Both the position numbers and the translations under genes were made by a program. Below, piece after piece: positions 1 through 5,831 of a DNA stretch of 5,911 nt (its first letter is position 1; every line of letters begins with the position of its first letter). The DNA lies in contig JAGBGB010000296.1 in assembly GCA_017936205.1 (NCBI GenBank), forward strand, positions 1 through 5,911, in the 5' to 3' direction. Origin of the DNA: Oscillospiraceae bacterium (GTDB taxonomy: Bacteria > Bacillota > Clostridia > Oscillospirales > Oscillospiraceae). A model generated the notes under the pieces. That model was not told the DNA's origin. It worked only from the letters and a program-made list of their open reading frames with translations, and made no database searches.

Positions 1-19
1 CACGCTCCATTCACCATCT

Positions 20-99
20 CTATATGTCATATTATACTACAAAATTGCGTGTTTGTCAAGAGTTTTTCCATAAAATGGTAGACTTTTTCAGCAGCCTCC
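20..99 (-). repeat. Left copy of an 80-bp perfect inverted repeat (promoter module)
   Basis: This stretch is the exact reverse complement of 5832-5911, 80 of 80 bases by direct comparison. Read on the minus strand it runs from GGAGGCTGCTG, through an A/T-rich stretch, into a consensus promoter pointing out of the window to the left. The match ends at 99/100. On the other side it may continue, because the right copy is cut by the window edge. No transposase gene or clear target duplication is visible, so I call it a dispersed repeat and not an insertion sequence. Confidence 0.95.
31..59 (-). promoter_or_regulatory. Consensus sigma-A promoter firing leftward out of the window
   Basis: On the minus strand the -35 box TTGACA occupies 59-54 and the -10 box TATAAT occupies 36-31, separated by exactly 17 bp. 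Both boxes match consensus perfectly. Transcription would start near position 24 and leave the window almost at once. Minus-strand ATG codons at 16-14 and 10-8 could begin a gene beyond the left edge, but too little sequence remains to judge. Confidence 0.85.
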
Positions 100-119
100 G
101 CGCAATGCGCGCCCCTACG
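99..119 (-). repeat. GC-rich palindromic repeat module, left copy
   Basis: These 21 bases are the exact reverse complement of 5696-5716. The core is a self-complementary CGCGC-AAT-GCGCG hairpin (99-111) next to CCCCTACG. In this copy the module directly abuts the 80-bp promoter repeat. A further shared 12-mer, AAATCGGAATTT, lies at 144-155, with its inverted partner at 5660-5671. The 12-mer is 24 bp from the GC module in both copies, so the two ends are homologous composite elements. This resembles REP-type intergenic repeats, although the family was not identified. Confidence 0.8.
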
Positions 120-188
120 AAGGGGTAAATCAAACTGTTTGACAAATCGGAATTTTGCCTATTCACTCTTCCCTATTCCTTCTTCCTT

Positions 189-230
189 AAAAAGTGCCCC
201 TCTCTGTGTTATGGGGCCACAGAGAGGGGC
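189..230 (-). terminator. Intrinsic terminator of the large secreted-protein gene
   Basis: A perfect 13-bp stem pairs 196-208 with 218-230 around a 9-nt loop. On the minus strand it is followed, after AC, by a run of five T (193-189). It lies about 70 bp past the stop codon of the large gene, in the right orientation for it. A second, smaller hairpin (7-bp stem, 274-280 with 284-290, 3-nt loop) lies between the stop and this terminator. It has no T-run and might protect the mRNA 3' end. Confidence 0.9.
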
Positions 231-302
231 GGAAGAAAGGAAGATGGTAAGCGATGTTAGGATTCCCGAGAATAGAGGGGGAACCCCTCTGGTCTCATGG
301 CA

Positions 303-3300
303 TTACTTGACGAAGTAAGCCTTTGCGGAATCGGAGTAGGCAACCAGAGCCTTGCACAGAGTCAGCAGGGTGCCGGTCTTGTTGTTGCCGTAGGTGTCGG
401 CACTGTAGCACATGGTGGGGGAGACCTGAGTATCGCCCTCGTATACGGCTACCTTCACAACGCTGCGGAGCTCTGCAGCCAGCAGACCGTCGAAGTCGAA
501 GGCATAGCGAGTGCCGGTGGTCCCGTAGACAACGGGATCGGTCAGGGTCATGGTCTTCTCCTGACCTGCGTAGTCGGTGAAGGATACACGGAGGGTCAGA
601 TCTTCAACGTTGCCCTTATAGGAGCCGGTCTCCATGACGAACTTCAGGACAACCTTGGATTCCAGATTCAGGGACTTGCCTGCCCAGGTGATTTGAGGAT
701 CGGCAATGTCATCCAGAATGGAATTGTTGTTGCCGAAGGTCACGGTGCTCAGGTCACTGAGGTAGGAGAGCTGCTCCAGAGTCATGGCTGCATCACACAG
801 CGCATCGGTACGGTAGCCCTTGAAGGTCTGAGCAGCAGCACCGTATGCCAGAAGATCTGCGCAGAGGGTCTTCAGACTATCTGCCACATCGGTCTTGGCA
901 AGCTGTGCATAAGCGTAGGTGCCTACACTGTAGCTATCAGCGTTGGAAGCATAGGCTGCACCGTCCTTGGTCATGTAAAGGGTGGCTTCGATCATGTCAC
1001 CGATCTGTACAGCGGTGACACCGGTAAGAGTGAAGTAGTAGTAGCTGCCCTTGAGAACCGGCTCAATGCGGATGCTGGTGGTTCCGGTCTTCTCATTGCC
1101 GGAGTATACGGGCAGGACACAATCCAGATAGTAGCTGTCGTAGGCAGCCAGCTGGCTGGCGGCAACGGCATAGTTAATGGAAATATCGCTGGCAAGATTC
1201 AGGGAGTGACGGATCACAACGGCACTGTCTACAGTGGGCTCCTGTGCACCGCCCTCACCGCAGAGGGTGCAGACATGATTCTCGTCATAGGTATGGGCTG
1301 CAGGATTCAGAGCCTTGTCGCAGCGCTCGCAGATGCCGGTGTGGGTGCCATCCTTGTTGTCGGTATAGATGTAGCTATGACCCAGGCGGGGCAGGACCTC
1401 CTGCTGTACCAGAATGGTGCCGCAGGTCTTACAGACCTGTCCGTCAGACAGACCGGAGTCCAGGCAGGTTGCGGGAGTTCCGGGGATGATCTCAGCCTTG
1501 TGACCCAGAGGAGCAATAACAGTCTGCTCTACCAGAACGGTGTTGCATTCGGAGCAGTGCTTTCCTTCGGTCAAGCCTGCTGTGGTGCAGGTTGCGGGAA
1601 CGCCGGCATCAATGACCTCGGTGTGACCCTTGGAGGGGATCACGGTCTGTGCTACGAAGACCTCGCCACAAGCAGAGCAGTGGCTGCCTTCTGTCAGACC
1701 GCTGTTGACACAGTCAGCCTCTACAGCGGCATCAATTACAGTGGTGTGACCGGGAGCTGTGATCACGGAGCCCGGAGTCACTACGGTATTGCAGCGCTTG
1801 CAGTATTCATCACCGGTGTAGCCATCGGTGGTGCAGCTACCTTCCACTGCGTTCTGGATCACCAGATCATGACCCAGCTTCTTGATCTTCTCACAGCCGC
1901 TGATGACAGTGTTACACAGGCTGCACTTGACACCTGCGGTGCTGCCGTTCTCGGTGCAGGTAGGAGCAACCTCTGCGACCTCTACAGGGTTGTGCTCCAG
2001 CATGGGAGTTTCCTGCTGGACGGAGAATACCTTGCCACAGCCGGAGCAGTAGCTGCCCTCGGTGAGACCGGTGGAGCTGCAGGTAGCGGGAACAGCAGGG
2101 CTGGTGACCAGATTGTGATCGGTCACAACATAGGGGTTGCTCTTTCCACTGCCCTGACGGCCGGAGTTGTAGCTGGTGTTGCCGTAGTGGACATAGTTCT
2201 CACTGGGGCTGTTAGCCAGATCGGGAGAGGTGAAGAAGATGAAGTTTGCTTTTCTGGTTGCGGTAGTGGTGGAGCCTGCAAAGGTGTCGCCGTTAATATC
2301 GGTGACCCAGATCTTCTGCCCTGCAGAGATGCTCTGGTTGGAGGCAGTCAGGTAATATTGGGAGTTGGAAATGCTGCTGAACATACCCTTGTAGCTGACG
2401 CCCAGGAAGATGCCGCCTGTAATGGTAATGGTTCCGTCTACGTCCAGGGAGCTGTTGTCCTGAGTCTTGGAGGACAGAACTACGGACTGACCGCCACGGA
2501 TGGTAAGAGCCTTGTTGGAGTCTACGCCGTCGCCGCCGGAGTTGCAGTAGATCTTACCGCCCAAGATCTGCAGATCGAAGGCATAGCTGGAGGAGGAGCT
2601 GCCGGGTCTGCCACCGGGAGCTCCAGGGGAGGAGGTGCCCAGGTCGCTGTTGGCAGCGTTCATGGCATCATCGGAGGCTTCGATCTTAATGTCACCGCCG
2701 TAGATGTAGATGTGTGCGCCCTCAATGCCCTCATAAGAGTTCTTGACATCAATGGTGGGACCCTCAGTGGAGCAGGGAGCGCCGATGTAAACATAGTACT
2801 CGGACTTAACGGCATCGTCGTTGCAGGTAATGGTGTACTTGCCGTTTACAATGGACAGAATGCTGTCGGCCTTAATGCCGTTGCCGCCGCCACCGGTGGA
2901 GTCGGTGGTTACATTGATGGTCACATCGCCGCTGTAGCAGTAGATGTTTGCAGCCTCAATGCCCTCGCAGCCCTTGGTCATGTTGATGGTGGGGCCGGCG
3001 GTTCCGACTTCGCCAACATACAGGTCGGCATCGCACTTCAGACCATCGTCTACATATGCCATGGTCAGATTGCCGCTGAGAACCTTCAGCAGCTGGTCTG
3101 CCTTAATGGCATCGCCGCCGTTGGCACCGTTGCCGGCAGTAGCGGTGATGTTGATGGTAGCCTCGGTGATCACCAGCCATGCATCTCTGGGGTTGGCAGG
3201 ATCGGTTTCGATGTCCTGTGCACCGGATTTCAGACCACGCTCGCCCTTGGCAATCAGGTTCAGAGTGCCGGTGCCGCAAATGGTGACCTGAGAGCCGTCC

Positions 3301-3770
3301 TTACACTTAATGACTGCGTTCTCAGCATCGGTGTTTGCAGTGTTAACGGTGTCGTTGTTGTATGCGTTGTCTGTCAGGGTGTTGACAGTGCCGGGAGCCA
3401 CAACCAGAGTCACGCCGGTGCTCTTGTTGATGGACAGGGGGCAGGTAACGGAGTTGGTCAGGGTCAGTCCGTTGAGAACCAGGGTCACACCGGTGACTCC
3501 CTTGCTGACCTGAATGAAGCCGTCGGCGCAGGAGCCGGATACGATATAGGTACCTGCTGCCTGGATCTTCAGCTCTGTGTCGGAGGCCTTATACTTGCCG
3601 CCTTCGCCTTCCTGAACGACTTCAATGCCGCTGTCGGAGAAGGTGAAGACATAAGCCCCCTCGGTGGGATAGCTCTCTGCAGCGAAGCTCATAGCCGGCA
3701 GCAGAGACAGGGTCATGGCCAGAACGATGGCAATGGCCAGAACCTTGGACAGAATGCTGTGCTTTGTCAT
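303..3770 (-). CDS. Secreted Cthe_2159-type carbohydrate-binding beta-helix protein with Cys/His repeats and duplicated C-terminal domain
   Basis: A 1155-residue exported protein. A signal peptide covers residues 1-30 (basic start, hydrophobic 10-25, cleavage near SFA30 or A31). Residues about 38-535 resemble the Cthe_2159 (PF14262-like) parallel beta-helix family, known to bind plant-type polysaccharides. Recurring turns include DAIKAD (220-225), DGLKCD (242-247), NGIKAD (297-302), DAVKSE (319-324) and DGVDSN (414-419), with a Gly/Ser-rich insert near 377-395. Six 41-residue Cys/His repeats fill 552-797, then a degenerate Cys-rich unit to about 839. Residues 846-1155 look like two copies of one unnamed domain. 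I saw no LPXTG, SLH, dockerin or catalytic motif, so attachment and substrate are unknown. The ATG at 3770 follows AAAGAGGTG with 6-nt spacing. A TTG start at 3851 would extend the frame, but the extension would precede the signal peptide and contains the frame's only TTA codon. The protein is probably a surface glycan binder. Confidence 0.88.
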   Translation of the reverse strand: MTKHSILSKVLAIAIVLAMTLSLLPAMSFAAESYPTEGAYVFTFSDSGIEVVQEGEGGKYKASDTELKIQAAGTYIVSGSCADGFIQVSKGVTGVTLVLNGLTLTNSVTCPLSINKSTGVTLVVAPGTVNTLTDNAYNNDTVNTANTDAENAVIKCKDGSQVTICGTGTLNLIAKGERGLKSGAQDIETDPANPRDAWLVITEATINITATAGNGANGGDAIKADQLLKVLSGNLTMAYVDDGLKCDADLYVGEVGTAGPTINMTKGCEGIEAANIYCYSGDVTINVTTDSTGGGGNGIKADSILSIVNGKYTITCNDDAVKSEYYVYIGAPCSTEGPTIDVKNSYEGIEGAHIYIYGGDIKIEASDDAMNAANSDLGTSSPGAPGGRPGSSSSSYAFDLQILGGKIYCNSGGDGVDSNKALTIRGGQSVVLSSKTQDNSSLDVDGTITITGGIFLGVSYKGMFSSISNSQYYLTASNQSISAGQKIWVTDINGDTFAGSTTTATRKANFIFFTSPDLANSPSENYVHYGNTSYNSGRQGSGKSNPYVVTDHNLVTSPAVPATCSSTGLTEGSYCSGCGKVFSVQQETPMLEHNPVEVAEVAPTCTENGSTAGVKCSLCNTVISGCEKIKKLGHDLVIQNAVEGSCTTDGYTGDEYCKRCNTVVTPGSVITAPGHTTVIDAAVEADCVNSGLTEGSHCSACGEVFVAQTVIPSKGHTEVIDAGVPATCTTAGLTEGKHCSECNTVLVEQTVIAPLGHKAEIIPGTPATCLDSGLSDGQVCKTCGTILVQQEVLPRLGHSYIYTDNKDGTHTGICERCDKALNPAAHTYDENHVCTLCGEGGAQEPTVDSAVVIRHSLNLASDISINYAVAASQLAAYDSYYLDCVLPVYSGNEKTGTTSIRIEPVLKGSYYYFTLTGVTAVQIGDMIEATLYMTKDGAAYASNADSYSVGTYAYAQLAKTDVADSLKTLCADLLAYGAAAQTFKGYRTDALCDAAMTLEQLSYLSDLSTVTFGNNNSILDDIADPQITWAGKSLNLESKVVLKFVMETGSYKGNVEDLTLRVSFTDYAGQEKTMTLTDPVVYGTTGTRYAFDFDGLLAAELRSVVKVAVYEGDTQVSPTMCYSADTYGNNKTGTLLTLCKALVAYSDSAKAYFVK
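306..1235 (-). other. C-terminal region: two tandem copies of an unnamed extracellular domain
   Basis: The last ~310 residues of the secreted protein divide into about 846-990 and 1022-1155. Both halves begin with a matching SLNL segment (SLNLASDISINYAV and SLNLESKVVLKFVM), continue through beta-rich sequence, and end in a helix-like stretch: DSLKTLCADLLAYGAAAQTF in the first and KTGTLLTLCKALVAYSDSAK in the second. The shared Leu-Cys plus (V/L)AY pattern supports a duplication. I have seen similar C-termini on large secreted proteins of gut Clostridia, but I know of no assigned function. Cell-wall attachment is a guess. Confidence 0.55.
1380..2117 (-). repeat. Six tandem 123-bp units encoding 41-residue Cys/His repeats
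   Basis: Residues 552-797 of the secreted protein contain six units of exactly 41 residues without a single indel. Each follows H-x11-C-x10-C-x2-C, with the next unit's His 14 residues after the last Cys. The His residues start at 552, 593, 634, 675, 716 and 757, and a seventh His at 798 opens a degenerate unit. The consensus is roughly ATC--TGLTEG-HCS-CG--L--Q-VI---GH. Three Cys and one His per unit suggest metal binding or disulphides, but neither is proven. Copies differ clearly in sequence, so this is an old duplication. Confidence 0.92.
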
Positions 3771-3776
3771 ATGGTA

Positions 3777-3785
3777 CACCTCTTT
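3777..3785 (-). promoter_or_regulatory. Ribosome binding site that sets the start of the secreted-protein gene
   Basis: AAAGAGGTG on the minus strand lies 6 nt before the ATG at 3770-3768. It supports this start over the in-frame TTG at 3851-3849, which lacks a comparable site and would bury the signal peptide. Confidence 0.8.
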
Positions 3786-3880
3786 ACAAAAATTTCTGCG
3801 GCAAACCCAAAGGATACCGCCACACCCTAAGGCTATCACAATCCATATCAAAAGTAAATTCGCATTTTTGGTAAAAAGTT

Positions 3881-3900
3881 CCTGAAAAAGCCTGAAAAAG
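3881..3900 (-). repeat. Perfect tandem 10-bp direct repeat upstream of the secreted-protein gene
   Basis: CTTTTTCAGG occurs twice in succession on the minus strand, with a partial third copy (AACTTTTTACC) immediately downstream at 3880-3870. The 10-bp period equals about one helical turn, so two protein subunits could bind the same face of the DNA. It lies about 110 bp before the start codon. A regulator site is inferred; slippage of a simple A/T-rich sequence is the alternative. Confidence 0.5.
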
Positions 3901-3974
3901 TAATTGTTACGTATACAAAATTCGGTTGTTTTGCTGTTTTTGAGGGAGCTTCAGAATTTTTCAACTTTCAAGGC

Positions 3975-4004
3975 TTTCTATCAATTTGGCTTGTAATAGG
4001 TCAA
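3975..4004 (-). promoter_or_regulatory. Weak candidate promoter for the secreted-protein gene
   Basis: TTGACC (4004-3999) and TAGAAA (3980-3975) are separated by 18 bp on the minus strand. The -35 matches consensus at 5 of 6 positions and the -10 at 4 of 6. It would give a leader of about 200 nt. This is the best pair I found upstream of this gene, and it is not convincing. Confidence 0.25.
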
Positions 4005-4125
4005 AAAAGGAGTCTTTTATCTCCTGCGATTTCAGCTTTCTATATAGAAGGGAAGGGTGTCTGTGGCTTAGTGATTTTGCACAGAGAAATCCGGAATGCG
4101 GAGAAGTTTTTTTCGTGGAATTAGG

Positions 4126-4166
4126 AGAGAAAAGGGACTGCTGCAGGAGCACTGCAGCAGTCCCTT
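4126..4166 (-). terminator. Intrinsic terminator of upp
   Basis: A perfect 15-bp stem pairs 4132-4146 with 4152-4166 around a 5-nt loop. On the minus strand it runs into TTTTCTCTCC. It begins 16 bp past the upp stop codon, so transcription should end here and not run on into the secreted-protein gene. Confidence 0.92.
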
Positions 4167-4182
4167 AGGAGACATTTGTCAT

Positions 4183-4815
4183 TTACTTTGTGCCGAAAAT
4201 TCTGTCGCCTGCATCGCCCAGGCCGGGGATAATATACTTGTGGTCGTTGAGCTTCTCGTCCACAGCGGTGACGAAGATGTCTACATCAGGATGAGCCTCG
4301 GTCACAGCCTGAATGCCCTCCGGTGCAGCCAGAATGTCCATGAGGACGATGGACTTGCAGCCGTATTTCTTCTTCAGAATATCGATGGCAGCAACGGCAC
4401 TGCCGCCGGTTGCCAGCATGGGATCCACAACGAATACCTGACGCTCGGAAATGTCCGGGGGCATCTTGCAATAATACTCCACGGGAAGGTGGGTCTCAGG
4501 GTCACGGAACAGCCCCATGTGTCCGATCTTTGCAGAGGGGATCAGGGAGATCATGCTGTCCACCATACCCAGACCTGCACGGAGGATGGGAACGATTGCC
4601 AGCTTCTTACCCGCCAGAACCTTTACCTTTGCTGTAGCAACGGGGGTCTGGATCTCTACCTCTTCGGTGGGGAGATTGCGAGTAGCCTCATAGCACATCA
4701 GGGCGGCGATTTCACCTACGACCTCACGGAATTCCTTAACACCGGTGTTCTTGTCACGGAGGATCGCCAGCTTGTGCTGCAGCAGGGGATGATCCAAAAT
4801 CTGTACTTTTCCCAT
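4183..4815 (-). CDS. upp: Uracil phosphoribosyltransferase
   Basis: This cytoplasmic enzyme joins uracil to PRPP to make UMP and pyrophosphate, the direct uracil salvage step. The 210-residue length is typical of the family. The sequence contains the [13 protein letters not shown] segment (74-86), the PRPP-binding loop [12 protein letters not shown] (129-140, with D131, T136, G137 and G138), and the uracil-binding C-terminus [16 protein letters not shown] (194-209). The ATG at 4815 follows AGGAG (4823-4827) with 7-nt spacing. A promoter lies just upstream and a strong terminator just downstream, so upp is monocistronic. No uracil permease gene or other pyrimidine gene is present in the window. 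The gene contains no TTA, CTA or TCA codons, as in the secreted-protein gene but unlike nth. I see no truncation or missing key residue. Confidence 0.98.
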   Translation of the reverse strand: MGKVQILDHPLLQHKLAILRDKNTGVKEFREVVGEIAALMCYEATRNLPTEEVEIQTPVATAKVKVLAGKKLAIVPILRAGLGMVDSMISLIPSAKIGHMGLFRDPETHLPVEYYCKMPPDISERQVFVVDPMLATGGSAVAAIDILKKKYGCKSIVLMDILAAPEGIQAVTEAHPDVDIFVTAVDEKLNDHKYIIPGLGDAGDRIFGTK

Positions 4816-4882
4816 ATGTTTGCTCCTTTTCTTGTTTGGATATAGAGGGGATGCTCTCAGCAGAGAGCCTTTCTACGACTCT

Positions 4883-4911
4883 ATTATAACACAGTCGGAG
4901 CGACAATCCAA
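4883..4911 (-). promoter_or_regulatory. upp promoter (extended -10)
   Basis: On the minus strand a perfect TATAAT (4888-4883) is preceded by TGT, giving an extended -10 (TGn). A poor -35, TTGGAT (4911-4906), lies at 17-bp spacing. Transcription would start near 4876 and give a leader of about 60 nt. That leader contains a 6-bp hairpin (4853-4858 with 4863-4868) before the ribosome binding site. I did not recognise a PyrR-binding motif or an attenuator, because no T-run follows the hairpin. Confidence 0.75.
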
Positions 4912-4914
4912 CTG
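4892..4914. promoter_or_regulatory. Imperfect inverted repeat overlapping the upp -35 box
   Basis: CAGTCGGA (4892-4899) and TCCAACTG (4907-4914) are inverted with one mismatch around a 7-nt centre, directly over the -35 box of upp. It could be a repressor operator. Read on the plus strand it is followed by TTTTTTCTGTTTTTTT, so it could instead act as a weak terminator for plus-strand transcription. No plus-strand gene is known here. Confidence 0.4.
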
Positions 4915-4928
4915 TTTTTTCTGTTTTT

Positions 4929-5549
4929 TTATAAATTTCCTATAAAGTCTTTGCAGAAGGGGCGAAGAGGGCACTCCCCGCAGCGGGGATTCCTTGCAGT
5001 ACACAGATCTCTGCCGAAGAGTACGATCCTGTGGCAGAAGTTGGAGCTTTCCTCCTTGGGCAGAATGGCTCTGAGCTGGGTCTCTACCTTCTCCGGCTCC
5101 TTCCCCTTAGCTAAGCCAAGACGGTTAGAGATGCGGATCACATGGGTATCACAAACCACAGAGGGCTGTCCGTATAGATCACCCAAAAGCAAATTAGCGG
5201 TTTTGCGGCCGACACCTGGGAGCTTCAGCAGCTCCTCCATGGAGTCGGGAACCTTCCTGTCGTAGCTGTCTCGCAGCATCTGGCAGGCTAAAATAATATC
5301 CCTTGCCTTGTGTTTATAGAAGCCGCAGGAGTGCACCAGCTCCTCTACATCCTCTAAATCTGCTTCTGCGAAGGCATCCAAAGTGGGATACTTGGCAAAC
5401 AGGGCTGGAGTGACCAGGTTGACCCGTGCATCTGTACACTGTGCCGAAAGCCGAACTGCGATCATCAGCTCATAGTCCGTTGAGTAGTGCAGGGCACATT
5501 TGGGGTCAGGGTATCGCTCCTTCAAAATATCAATGATCTGTGTCAGCAT
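4929..5549 (-). CDS. nth: Endonuclease III (DNA glycosylase / AP lyase)
   Basis: This base excision repair enzyme removes oxidised pyrimidines from DNA and nicks the resulting abasic site. The 206-residue length is normal. LSAQCTDARVN (34-44) matches the family's LSAQ-TD segment. The helix-hairpin-helix is LPGVGRKTANLLL (110-122), with catalytic lysine K116. The catalytic aspartate is D134 in VCDTHVIRI. Four cysteines, C183, C190, C193 and C199, in the pattern C-x6-C-x2-C-x5-C form the [4Fe-4S] cluster site. All key residues are present. The ATG at 5549 follows AGGAGG (5558-5563) with 8-nt spacing. The coding sequence uses TTA codons (for example in GLAKG, 145-149), which upp and the secreted-protein gene avoid, suggesting weaker codon selection and lower expression. 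No good terminator follows its stop. The upp promoter begins only 18 bp downstream. Confidence 0.98.
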   Translation of the reverse strand: MLTQIIDILKERYPDPKCALHYSTDYELMIAVRLSAQCTDARVNLVTPALFAKYPTLDAFAEADLEDVEELVHSCGFYKHKARDIILACQMLRDSYDRKVPDSMEELLKLPGVGRKTANLLLGDLYGQPSVVCDTHVIRISNRLGLAKGKEPEKVETQLRAILPKEESSNFCHRIVLFGRDLCTARNPRCGECPLRPFCKDFIGNL

Positions 5550-5572
5550 AGCAGCTCCCTCCTTCTGATCCG

Positions 5573-5601
5573 ATTATATCATAAAAATCCCCTTGTGAAA
5601 A
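5573..5601 (-). promoter_or_regulatory. nth promoter
   Basis: On the minus strand TATAAT (5578-5573) is preceded by TGA, giving an extended -10. TTTTCA (5601-5596, 4 of 6 to consensus) lies at 17-bp spacing. The start would fall near 5566, placing the AGGAGG site at the very 5' end of the mRNA, so the nth leader is very short. Confidence 0.7.
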
Positions 5602-5621
5602 CCGCCAATTTTCGCTATAAT
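5593..5621 (+). promoter_or_regulatory. Candidate divergent promoter upstream of nth
   Basis: TTGTGA (5593-5598, 4 of 6 to consensus) and a perfect TATAAT (5616-5621) are separated by 17 bp on the plus strand. The -35 box overlaps that of the nth promoter. No convincing gene follows. A 33-codon frame starts at 5640 but runs into the repeat and has a weak ribosome site. Any product could be a short non-coding transcript through the repeat hairpins. Confidence 0.4.
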
Positions 5622-5695
5622 GAAAATTACAGGATCAGCATGTCCCACATCATTACTGCAAATTCCGATTTATCGCACTGCTTCGTTCACCGCTG

Positions 5696-5716
5696 CGTAG
5701 GGGCGCGCATTGCGCG
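5696..5716 (+). repeat. GC-rich palindromic repeat module, right copy
   Basis: This is the exact inverted partner of 99-119. The preceding 24 bp, back to the shared 12-mer at 5660-5671, match the left copy at only about 14 of 24 positions but keep the same length. After 5716 this copy departs from the left one, with about 115 extra bases before the 80-bp promoter repeat resumes at 5832. Confidence 0.8.
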
Positions 5717-5720
5717 TCCG

Positions 5721-5743
5721 GTTCATGGCGTAACGCCATGAAC
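5721..5743. repeat. Perfect 10-bp inverted repeat (hairpin) in the right repeat
   Basis: GTTCATGGCG (5721-5730) and CGCCATGAAC (5734-5743) are perfectly inverted around TAA. It lies in DNA absent from the left repeat copy. No T-run follows on either strand, so it is not a standard terminator. Confidence 0.7.
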
Positions 5744-5794
5744 ATCAAAACCACTGAAAAGATGCAATTTCTCCAAAAAAACGAAACATTTTTT

Positions 5795-5819
5795 ACAACC
5801 ACCAATTCTTGGTGGTTGT
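5795..5819. repeat. Perfect 11-bp inverted repeat (hairpin) in the right repeat
   Basis: ACAACCACCAA (5795-5805) and TTGGTGGTTGT (5809-5819) are perfectly inverted around TTC. A run of T comes before it on the plus strand, not after, so it does not fit an intrinsic terminator in either direction. It lies 12 bp before the promoter repeat and is absent from the left copy. Confidence 0.7.
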
Positions 5820-5831
5820 CGGTCGCGCAAT

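Larger units (their letters stand above)
3771..4125 (-). other. Leader and intergenic region of the secreted-protein gene
   Basis: About 355 bp between the upp terminator and the secreted-protein start, A/T-rich and without a credible gene. It contains a perfect 10-bp tandem repeat (3881-3900), a TTGT-N7-ACAA inverted repeat (3904-3918) and a 12-bp perfect palindrome TTCTATATAGAA (4038-4049). No strong promoter is visible. The best guess is a weak TTGACC / TAGAAA pair at 4004-3975. The gene may depend on an activator or on a different sigma factor. Confidence 0.5.

Noticed and set aside
1..16. Possible start of a minus-strand gene just downstream of the left outward promoter
   Set aside because: Two ATG codons are present, but at most five codons are visible and the ribosome site is poor, so no gene can be supported.
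130..142. TCAAAC-T-GTTTGA palindrome in the left repeat
   Set aside because: It is a short A/T-rich palindrome with no nearby promoter or gene start and is not conserved in the right copy of the repeat.
297..3830. 1177-residue open frame on the plus strand
   Set aside because: It mirrors the secreted-protein gene codon for codon, lacks any recognisable domain or signal peptide and has low-complexity Gly/Ala/Val composition. The minus strand has the signal peptide, domains, ribosome site and terminator.
3771..3851. 27-residue N-terminal extension of the secreted protein from a TTG at 3851, including an ALGC lipobox-like motif
   Set aside because: It would precede a complete signal peptide, uses a rare start without a good ribosome site, and breaks the gene's avoidance of TTA. 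The 3770 ATG has a good ribosome site.
4000..4025. Terminator-like AGGAG...CTCCT followed by six T on the minus strand
   Set aside because: The stem is only 5 bp with an 8-nt loop, too weak to call. The upp terminator upstream is far stronger.
3961..4152. 63-residue minus-strand frame between upp and the secreted-protein gene
   Set aside because: It overlaps the upp terminator stem, has no clear ribosome site and shows no recognisable protein features.
5640..5741. 33-codon plus-strand frame after the candidate divergent promoter
   Set aside because: It has a weak ribosome site and runs through the GC palindromic repeat and into a hairpin. It is more likely non-coding.
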